Positions 17,618 through 25,101 of a stretch of DNA of 64,000 bases are shown piece after piece. Origin of the DNA: DASTFY01 sp963813375 (GTDB lineage: Bacteria > Actinomycetota > Acidimicrobiia > Acidimicrobiales > Ilumatobacteraceae); assembly GCA_963813375.1 (NCBI GenBank), contig CAWEYT010000005.1, forward strand, positions 1 to 64,000, given 5' to 3'. Below the pieces are notes generated by a model. That model saw only the letters and a list, made by a program, of their open reading frames with translations. It was not told the origin of the DNA and ran no database searches. How positions within the stretch are numbered: the first letter of the stretch is position 1; each line of letters starts with the position of its first letter. Both the position numbers and the translations under genes were made by a program.

Positions 17618-18201
17618 TCAGAAGCCGGCGCACTGGTCCTCCTTGTTGCCCTGGACCAGGTTGCCACCGCCACGAGGCGCAGGCGTGTTCTCCTTGCACT
17701 GGAGGTTGCCGTCGACCCGGTTGGAAGTGATGATCACCTCGGCCCGGTTTCCGACCACTTGGATGCTGCCGCCGACCATGTTGGCGTCGACCAGCATCGG
17801 GAGACTGTTGGCGTCGAGCTGGATGTCGCCTGTGACCGCCGTGGCCTGGACGGCGGCGGCGCCTCCCTGCTTGGCCTGGACGCTCCCGCCGACGCGCGAC
17901 CCGGCGAGGACGCTCACCGCCGCCGCACCCTCGGCCTGCACGTTGCCGATGACGCGGACGGCTTGAGCGTCCAAGGTGGCGCCGCGCTGCACCTTGATGT
18001 TCCCTCGGACGGTCGTCCCACGCAGGATACACTGCGCGCCCTGCGGCACCTCGACCTCCTCGAACGTCACTGCTCCGTAGGTGCCGCGGCAGGCGCCGTC
18101 GAACGGCGCACCACCCGATGGCGGTGGCGGAGCACAGGCCAGCGCGCGAGCGCGGACGTCGCAGCGATGGCGGTCAGAGCGGTGAGCGAGGTTCGTCGCA
18201 T
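17618..18201 (-). CDS. Secreted beta-helix-like repeat protein (frameshifted)
   Basis: Begins MRRTSLTALTAIAATSALA, a signal peptide, and after a frame change near 18140 continues with a cysteine-containing mature start (ACAPPPPSGG) suggestive of a lipoprotein. The body repeats short strands such as TTVRGNIKVQRGATLDAQ, VRVIGNVQAEGAAAV and RVGGSVQAKQGGA with a ~20-residue period ending in G-N/S-I/V-Q, like a right-handed beta-helix. No precise family is recognised. It is divergent from the two-component operon and has a matching direct repeat upstream, so it is probably a target of that system. Confidence 0.6.
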
Positions 18202-18260
18202 GGCTTGTTCCTTTGGTCGAGGGGCAGCCTCCAGAGTCGACCTCGGCGATGAGTCGCCGG

Positions 18261-18277
18261 TGAGAACGTCATGAGAA
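18261..18277 (-). promoter_or_regulatory. Putative response-regulator site upstream of secreted protein
   Basis: TGAGAA occurs twice with an 11-bp period (18261-18266 and 18272-18277), the spacing of OmpR/PhoB-type tandem sites. The reverse complement, TTCTCA, is the same element found twice near 18436 in front of the kinase gene. Confidence 0.45.
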
Positions 18278-18435
18278 CCCTTTCATGGCGTCGGGCACCA
18301 CATCGCCGGACGGATGGCGTAGGGGCGTGGTGGCGGCGTGTCAGGGCCGCGTGAGGGGCGGGCGTCGGAAGTCGAAGCCCCAGTGGGCTAAGGAACCGCC
18401 GACAGCGATCCGACCAGCGTGAAAGATGAGACAAC

Positions 18436-18452
18436 TCTCATGGCATTCTCAT
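18436..18452 (+). promoter_or_regulatory. Putative response-regulator site upstream of kinase operon
   Basis: TCTCAT at 18436-18441 and again at 18447-18452, an 11-bp tandem repeat 38 bp before the sensor kinase start. It suggests autoregulation by the adjacent OmpR-type regulator. Confidence 0.45.
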
Positions 18453-18489
18453 CGGACCGTCGAACGGATGAGGGAGGTTCTCGGCTCGG

Positions 18490-19988
18490 ATGGAGAACAC
18501 GGCGACCACGGACCAAGGACCCCGATCGTGGGGGCGCACCGCTCGTCGCACACTGGCGAGCATCCGTCTGCGAATCGTGGTCGGCTACATCGTGTTGCTC
18601 GCTGCCGCCTTGACATTGGCACTGGTCGTGACCCGGCAGGTCCAACTCGCCCGGCTCGACCGCGAGATCCGGCGGGAGCTGGCCCAAGAGGTCGAGGAAC
18701 TCCGCGTGCTCGCGGCGGCGGGAATTGACCCGCGGACCGGACGACCTCTCGGTGATGACACCCGCAGGATCCTCGACACCTTTCTTGAGCGCAACGTGCC
18801 CAGCGAGAGCGAGGCGTTCTACGCCGTCGTCGACGGCGAGGCCTACAAGCGCAGCTTCAACGCTCCACCCGAGCTGTTCGACGACGCCGGGCTCGTCGAG
18901 TCGTGGGCCTCGGTGACCGAGCCGACGGCGGCAACAGCCTCCACCGCTGTTGGCGAGGTACGATCGCTCGCCGTCCCGCTGGTGCAGGGTGAGTCGACGA
19001 TCGGCGGGGTGTTCGTGGTTGCCTTCTTCCCTGATGTGGAGCGGGCCGAGATCGATCAGGTCATTCGTGTCGCTGCCATCGCGGGCGTGGCGGTGTTGGC
19101 AGTGTCCGCGGCGCTGGCGTGGTCGCTGGCCGGGCGGGTCCTGCGCCCGGTGCGCAAGATGACGCTGACTGCTCGCCAGATCACGGGGTCAGATCTGTCG
19201 GCGCGAATCCCGGTCGAAGGCCACGACGAGCTCGCGGAGCTGGGCAAGACGTTCAACGACATGCTCACCCGCCTCGACGACGGGCTTCCGCGCAGCGTCG
19301 CTTCGTCGACGACGTCGCCCACGAGCTGCGTACGCCGATCACGATCGCCCGCGGCCACCTCGAGGTGCTCGGCGACGACCCTGCCGAGCGAGCCGACACG
19401 GTCGAGATCGTGACCGACGAGCTGGACCGGATGTCCCGCTACGTCACCGACCTCGTCGTGTTGGCCAAGGCCGAGCAACCCGACTTCCTGGTCGTCCGGC
19501 CCGTCGATCTGGGAGACCTGGCCACCGATGTTCTGCAACGGGTCAGCGGGCTCGGCCCCGCGTCGGTGGGTGCTCGACGGGCCGCGCCTCGTGTGGGGAC
19601 GGTGGCCACGCTCGCGGACCCGGACCGCCTCGGACAGGCCATCGTCAACCTGGCCGCCAACGCCGTGCAGCACACCGCCGACGGAGACGAGATCGGACTG
19701 GGTGTCGCCGTCAACGGCGAACACGCCCGTCTCTGGGTTCGCGACAGCGGTCTCGGGGTCGATCCCGACGGTCGCCGACTCGTTGTTCGACCGCTATGCA
19801 CGGCCGCCGACAACAGGACGGGGCGCCCCGAAGGCGCCGGGATCGGCCTGTCGATCGTCGATGCCATCGCCCGCGCCCACGGCGGCGCCGTAACCGTCGC
19901 CAGTCGCCAGGGTCACGGCGCCACGTTCACTGTCAGCATCCCCCTGACCACCCCGATCCCGGCGCCACCGAAAGCGGACCGCCCATGA
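18490..19988 (+). CDS. Sensor histidine kinase (frameshifted)
   Basis: Membrane sensor kinase of the two-component type. TM1 is near residues 25-50 (IVVGYIVLLAAALTLALVV), a ~130-residue extracytoplasmic domain follows, TM2 is VAAIAGVAVLAVSAALAWSL, then a HAMP domain (RPVRKMTLTARQI). After a frame change near 19289 come the H-box DDVAHELRTP, N-box NLAANAVQHT, DSGLGVDPD and GAGIGLSIVDAIARAHGG. A second change lies near 19790. The stop overlaps the regulator start (ATGA), so both are translationally coupled. Confidence 0.82.
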
Positions 19989-20640
19989 CGAGGATCCTCA
20001 TCGCCGAAGACGAGGAGCGCATCGTGTCGTTCCTCGAGAAGGGCTTGCGGGCCACGGTTACACGACCGTCGCCGTGGCCACCGGCCGCGACGCGGTGGCC
20101 CTGGCCAGAGACGACAACTTCGATCTCCTCCTTCTCGATCTCGGTCTCCCGGGAATGGATGGTCACGAGGTTCTCCGCGCCATGCGAGACCGCGGCGAGA
20201 CGATGCCGGTCGTGATCCTGACCGCGCGCGACGGAGTGGAGGACACCGTGGCCGGCTTGGAGCGTGGCGCCGACGACTACGTCACGAAGCCGTTCCGGTT
20301 CGAGGAGCTGATGGCCCGCATCCGGCTGCGGCTGCGCGACGGCGTGTCCCCCGAAGCGCCGTGCTCGCCGCGGGCGGGATCACCCTCGATCTGCGGACGC
20401 GGCGGGCGTCGATCGGCGATCGTGTGGTCGAGCTGACGGCCCGCGAGTTCGCGCTGACCGAAGTGTTCCTGCGCCATCCTGACCAGGTGCTTCGCGCGAG
20501 CAGCTGCTGTCGCACGTCTGGGGTTACGACTTCGATCCCGGGTCCAACGTCGTCGACGTCTACGTGCGGTACCTGCGACGAAAGCTCGGAGGGCAGACCA
20601 TCGAGACGGTGCGCGGAATGGGTACCGGCTGCGCAGTTGA
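19985..20640 (+). CDS. OmpR/PhoB-type response regulator (frameshifted)
   Basis: Receiver domain with acidic pocket AEDEE, phosphoacceptor region LLLLDLGLPGMDG, VVILTARD and Lys in DDYVTKPF; C-terminal winged helix with LDLRTRRASIGDRVVELTAR, HVWGYDFDPGSNVVDVYVRY and LRRKLGG ending in GYRLRS. Frame changes near 20055, 20355, 20500 and 20625 have to be corrected. Its likely DNA element, tandem or inverted TCTCAT, occurs before the kinase, before the divergent secreted protein and just after its own stop. Confidence 0.8.
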
Positions 20641-20647
20641 GCGCCGC

Positions 20648-20664
20648 ATGAGACCAAATCTCAT
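20648..20664 (+). promoter_or_regulatory. Palindromic response-regulator-like site
   Basis: ATGAGA-CCAAA-TCTCAT is a perfect 17-bp palindrome built from the same TCTCAT half-site as at 18436. It lies between the response regulator and the small secreted protein starting at 20710, pointing to control of that gene pair by the same regulator. Confidence 0.45.
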
Positions 20665-20709
20665 GTCCACCTAACGGGGCGTTCATCGGCGTCCGGCATC
20701 GTCGTGGTC

Positions 20710-21170
20710 ATGACAGCGACGCCCAAGAACCACTGGAAGCTCAAGGTGGCAACGCTCGGGGCTGCCGGTCTCGTCGGCGCCGCTGCCGTCAGGCCGGTAC
20801 TGGCCGACGACGAGTCGAACGACGAGATCCCGTCGATCCGATTGAACGCTCCCGCCACCGAGCCATCGGCCCCATCGACCTCGATTCTGGCGGTGACCAC
20901 CGCACCGACGACAGCCGCTCCTACGACGACTGCGGCTCCGCCGCCGACGGTCCCCCCGCCGCCGCCGCAGACCGTTCGCGCCGCCACCGCCAGCCCCACC
21001 TCCGGCGGCGTCGAACAACTCCAGTCCAACTCGTCGAACAACTCCAGTTCAACTCGTCCAGCAACTCCAGTTCGAACTCGTCCACCAGTTTGAACTCGTC
21101 CAGAACTCGAGTTCCATTCCAGCAACTCAACTCCAACTCGTCCAGCAACTCCAGCGGTGACGACGACTGA
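20710..21170 (+). CDS. Secreted Ser/Asn-rich low-complexity protein
   Basis: Starts MTATPKNHWKLKVATLGAAG with a signal-like hydrophobic stretch ending in VRPVLADDE. A Pro/Thr/Ala-rich linker (TTAAPTTTAAPPPTVPPPP) leads to a tail of SNSS repeats encoded by a degenerate AACTCGTCCAGC minisatellite. A frame change near 21052 has to be corrected to keep the Ser/Asn pattern up to SSNSSGDDD and the TGA at 21168. No domain is recognised; a wall-associated or exported spacer is possible. A DUF6065 gene follows after 14 bp. Confidence 0.6.
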
Positions 21171-21184
21171 CGAGGAGGGCCGCC

Positions 21185-21876
21185 GTGCGCCGATCGCCAA
21201 CCATCGAGTTCCTCTGTCAGCCGGAGGATCGCGGCGTCATCGCCGAACCGATCCCGGCCCGCAACGAGCTGCCGGCGTGGTTCCGCCAGCTCCCCGGTGT
21301 GGATCGGGACCACCTCTTCGCCGCGACCAACGACGGGGTGACCGTGAAGGCGTCCGACTTCCTGAACGCCCTGGGTACGGGTTGGATCATTCCATTGGCG
21401 GCCACCGTCCGGCTGGAGGTCCGCGACGACGGCAAGCACGTTGAAGCTGGATGGGAGTTCGACCGGCCCATGGTCAGCAATCACTCGGCATTTCAGATCT
21501 CCGGCCATCCGGCGGAGTCGCCCTCCGATGGCTTCACAACTACTGGACCGTGCGGACCCCGCCAGGTTGGAGCTGCCTTTACCTACCGCCCCTCAACCGG
21601 CCGAACGGGATCGTCGAGGTGATGAGTGGAGTGGTCGACACCAATCGTTTCCAACGGCGGTCAACATCCCGTTCGTGGCCTGCGCGCCCGACGGCGTCCA
21701 TGTGCTCCCGAGAGGCACGCCCCTCGTCCAGGTGATCCCGTTCCGGCGCGACGACGCCACGATAGGGGCACGGTTCGCTCGGAGGGCGAGACGGAACGGA
21801 TCGCCCGGACCCGCACGCACCGCAGCATCATGGCCGGCGGAGCTGGTACCGCCACCACGCCCGCGCCAAGCGCTGA
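21185..21876 (+). CDS. DUF6065 family protein (frameshifted)
   Basis: GTG start with GAGGAGGG upstream. The N-terminus has PIPARNELPAWFRQLPG, then GTGWIIPLAATVRLEVRDDG and VEAGWEFDRPMVSNHSAF. After frame changes near 21530 and 21660 the sequence continues as HNYWTVRTPPGWSCLYLPPL, NRPNGIVEVMSGVVDTNRF and VLPRGTPLVQVIPFRRDDA. These blocks match my memory of DUF6065, whose function is unknown. It is the last gene of the two-component group before the duplicated MFS tail. Confidence 0.6.
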
Positions 21877-21949
21877 ACGCGGTGGGGCGCAGGGAATCGA
21901 GGCGACGGCCGGCGACTCGAACCCCACGCTGGGACGGCGCACTTGATGG

Positions 21950-22200
21950 ACCGGCGCCGTGCAAGCAGTCCGCCAGTTCGGAGGCACGTTTGGTGGGCGC
22001 TGACCATCGCGTTCCTCGGGACCGGGGCGCTGTCATCGATGGCTTCGATCCGATCTGGTGGCTCGTCGTCATCGGTGGACTCGCCACGTCCGCACTCGTC
22101 CTACCGATGCACACCTCCAACACCGCCATCGCGTCAGCGGCATCGTCGCCGCCGCAGCGCGGTCGAGTTTTGGCGCAGACGCCGGGGCGGCTCGGCGTGT
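21950..22200 (+). pseudogene. Duplicated 3' end of the DHA2 exporter gene
   Basis: Matches 6646-6890 almost base for base, with a few substitutions and small deletions (AVRQFGGTF, DGFDPIWW, VVIGGLATSALVLPM). There is no start or upstream MFS sequence, so it cannot make a transporter. It joins directly to the element right-end block, as the full gene does at 6844, which implies that this module end was copied from, or recombined with, module A. Confidence 0.85.
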
Positions 22201-22344
22201 CAAGTCGGCGGGTAGCCGGAGTTGTCCATCCAGTTGTCCATCCAAGCCACGGGAGCGGTGGCCCCGACGTGACCCAACGAGACGAGAACTGGAGCTGAGC
22301 AGGCCAGACGGAGGTCGAGACGGACAGGCGACCCCGCGAACCAA
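22150..22344. other. Element right-end block (copy 5) with variant 10-mers
   Basis: TTGTCCATCC at 22222-22231 and 22234-22243, again 12 bp apart and ending 102 bp before the anticodon loop at 22345. The remainder follows the block of copy 2 most closely, including the MFS tail before it. Confidence 0.58.
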
Positions 22345-22386
22345 TTCCTAAACCGTGTGCGAAGGTTCGAATCCTTCCGGGGGCAC
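22345..22386 (+). repeat. tRNA-Arg(CCU)-like 3' fragment, copy 5
   Basis: TTCCTAA loop, ACCGT, GTGC, T-arm and CGGGGGC-A as in copy 3, but the 5' anticodon strand is lost (ACCAA instead of GCGGT). The shared core across copies therefore begins exactly at the anticodon loop. Confidence 0.72.
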
Positions 22387-22765
22387 GCGAAAGTCCTGGT
22401 CATGGCGTCGACTCGGGGACATCGAGTCCGAGTTGCCCATCCCGTTGCCCATCCTTGGGGCGCCCGGCACGAGGTCGGAAGCCTGCGCGCGAGAGATCGA
22501 TCGTCTGGTTGACCAGGGCCTCTTCGCCGCCACAGATGATTGGACAGAAAGACGCACGGTGTCGCTCACCGTCTCGTCGATTGTGCAACGTCTCGTGCAC
22601 AGTTCGTCTCCGACTTGCCCGTCCAACCCGACAGATGGCGCAAAGGGCCGGTGCACCGCTTCGAGTCCGGGAGCAAGTCCGGCCGTGGCCAGCGGCCCCG
22701 TGACGAAGCTGGATGCAGTTGTCGTTCCTCTGGCTGAGTGCGGTCGATGCGCTCGTGCAAGGAGG
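22387..22765. other. Element left-end block (copy 5), non-coding
   Basis: TTGCCCATCC at 22433-22442 and 22445-22454 (+47 and +59). From about 22552 to 22735 it matches 9190-9375, including the palindrome region near 22580 (with one T missing). This is the last copy; no tRNA fragment is seen further right. No gene is present. Confidence 0.58.
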
Positions 22766-23371
22766 TCAGCGTGGTTCACGCCACATGCGCCAGAGAGTCG
22801 GGCCGCCGTCGGGAAGCGTGAACTCGCCCTGATTGACGTAGCCGTGTCGTTCGTAGAGGGCCCGGTTCCGAAGGGAGGTCGCCTCGTGGTAGGCGGGCAT
22901 CTTCTCCTCGTCGGCACGCTGCAGCATCTGGCGCAGGAATGCCGACCCGATCCCCCGACCTTGAAGGGCGGGGACCGTAGACACGAACTGGAGGTAGTAG
23001 AGCGGCTCCTCGGGATGATGCTCGGCGAAGATCTCGGCCATCTGGAAGCAGCGGGCGGCGGCAGGGCCGGCCAGCTCCTCCAACGTCGCGGCGAAGGTCT
23101 GCTCCTGCGCAGCGTCGAGGAGCTGGGTGGCCGGTGGAAGCCACACGGCGACGCCGTTGTGGTCGTCGGTGAGGTAGGTCTCGCCGTGCGGCAGGTAGGG
23201 CTCGACGTAGAGCTCGAACATCGGCTGGACGATTCTCCGGCGGTGCTCGACGTCTGGGAGCAGCCAGCAGGTGACTGGGTCGTCGAAGAAGCCGGCGGCG
23301 ACGGTGGCCGCGACGACCGACTTGTCGGAGATGCTCGCTCGGCGGATCGCCGTGGCGTGGACGGTGTTCAT
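22766..23371 (-). CDS. GNAT family N-acetyltransferase
   Basis: A 201-residue GNAT. The acetyl-CoA motif A reads VSTVPALQGRGIGSAFL, followed by EATSLRNRALYERHGYVN for motif B. Its N-terminus RRASISDKSVVAATVAAGF and the FDDPVTCWLLPD segment resemble a common actinobacterial group. The start at 23371 gives the normal length; the longer upstream reading belongs to another frame. Acceptor substrate unknown. Confidence 0.88.
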   Translation of the reverse strand: MNTVHATAIRRASISDKSVVAATVAAGFFDDPVTCWLLPDVEHRRRIVQPMFELYVEPYLPHGETYLTDDHNGVAVWLPPATQLLDAAQEQTFAATLEELAGPAAARCFQMAEIFAEHHPEEPLYYLQFVSTVPALQGRGIGSAFLRQMLQRADEEKMPAYHEATSLRNRALYERHGYVNQGEFTLPDGGPTLWRMWREPR

Positions 23372-23442
23372 AGTCGTTCTCCCGATGGTGATGGTCTTCG
23401 GGGAACGATGCAGGTGCGGCGCCCGTCGGCGCATCGGTAGCT

Positions 23443-24997
23443 CTACCCATTCGGGCGGATCACGTCGTGGTGCACGGCGAACAGCGCGGCAGCGGCCCGA
23501 GTCGAGACGCCGATCTTGGCGTAGATGTGTTGGGCGTGATGCTCGGCCGTACGGCGCGAGATGAACAGGCGCTGAGCGACCTCGGCGTTGCTGCAGCCGG
23601 CTGCGATCAGGGCGAGCACTTCGACCTCGCGCTCGCTGAGGCCAGCCGGTCGAGGTGGCCGCCGAACCTCGAGCGCGTGGCCGGCCTCGGCGAGCACGGC
23701 AGCGACAGCATCGTGGTCGAGCCGGCCGGCCTCGGCCTCGGCCGTGAGCATCGTGGCGGCGTGGTCCGCGGCGAGCGCCGGCCGGTGCGGACGAGGCTGG
23801 AGCATCGCCGAGTAGACGTCCGCGGCGGCGACCAGCCGGGCTGCCATCGGCGTGGCGGCTGCCGTACTGCATCGGTGGTAACCGGATCCGTCGAGCCGCT
23901 CGTGATGCATACCAGCGGTGATCGCGACTGGTTCGAGCGCCGGCGAGCTGGCGAGGATCCGTTCTGAGTAGTAGCCGTGCATCCGCACCTGCTCCCACTC
24001 CACCCCGGTCAGCGCCGCCGGCTTCTCCCAGATGGCGTTGGAGACGCCGACTCGGCCGACGTCGTGCAGCAGGCCGGCGATCTCGACGCGACCGACCTCG
24101 ACGTCGTCCAGGCCGAGTCGCCGGGCGCCGCCCCCTGCCAGCCGGGCCACCTGCTTGGCGTGACCGTGAAAGAAGGGCGCCTTCACGTCCGCGAGATCGC
24201 CAAACGCCGCCGCCACATCGCGGAGTTCCGTGCGGCTGCGCTCGATGACCGGGGTCGGCTCGACCTCGAGCATGCGGACGCGAGGATCACCGTCGTCCAC
24301 CTCGGCCAGGATGGCCGCGGCATCCTCGACGAAGGCGGCCACCACCGCTGGATCGAGGATGACGCCGGCCCGCTGCCGCAGCGCGGAGACGGCCGCGTCG
24401 ACCCCGCCGAGCTGACCGAAGAAGGCGGCATCCATCGCCGCCCGAGCGACACGCGAACCAATCGCAATGTCGTCACCCTTGCGCCCTTCGGGAACCCAGC
24501 CGCCGACCCAGGACTCGTACACGTGATAGAGCGCGTCCTGCGTCGCAGTCGGGAAGACCGAGCCGCCGGGCCGTGTCCCGAGCCACCTCGCAGACGCCCA
24601 CATCCGTACGCCGTCCCCACTCCGCCCCGTGAGCGATCGCGAACGCCGAGGCCCGCGCTGCGACGTCGGGCGCCATCCCCTTGGTCATCTCCGGAAGCAG
24701 CGTGGCAACCACATCCCCCGGGTCGGCCATGTTCGTGCGCGCCACGGCCCGATTGAGCGCGATGTCGTCCCCGAAAGCCGCCGCCGACTCGTGCGCCACA
24801 CCGACGCAACCCACGTGCATCAGCAGTGCCGTGTAGAAGCTGTCGCGAACCTCGTCATCACGCAGGTGCAAGCGGCGAGCCAACGCCGCCGCGACCACGC
24901 ACGACCGGACCGCCGTCCCCGGTGGCAACCCGAACCCCAAGTCGGCGGTCATCGACAGCCCCCCGAGCAACTCGGCTAGCCGCAGGTCTCCCGACAC
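23443..24997 (-). CDS. HD-GYP-type phosphohydrolase with LuxR HTH (frameshifted)
   Basis: About 517 residues after correcting one frame change near 24545. The N-terminal half (MSGDLRLAELLGG, ALLMHVGCVGV) is a degenerate HD-like region; the second HD-GYP has GLLHDVGRVGVSNAIWEKP and HHERLDGSGYHR, where GYP is replaced by GYH and the usual HDxGK Lys by Arg. The C-terminal LuxR HTH has LSEREVEVLALIAAGCSNAEV and RTAEHHAQHIYAKIGVS. It probably links a cyclic nucleotide or metabolite signal to transcription; phosphodiesterase activity is uncertain. Confidence 0.8.
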
Positions 24998-25101
24998 CCG
25001 CCAAGGCTACGTTCCGTCCACGAGCGCCAGGATCACGAACGGCCAGCGGACCCGACCGTCGTTCGTGCGTGCGCACCGCCGCGGCGTCCGACGTCGGTCT
25101 C

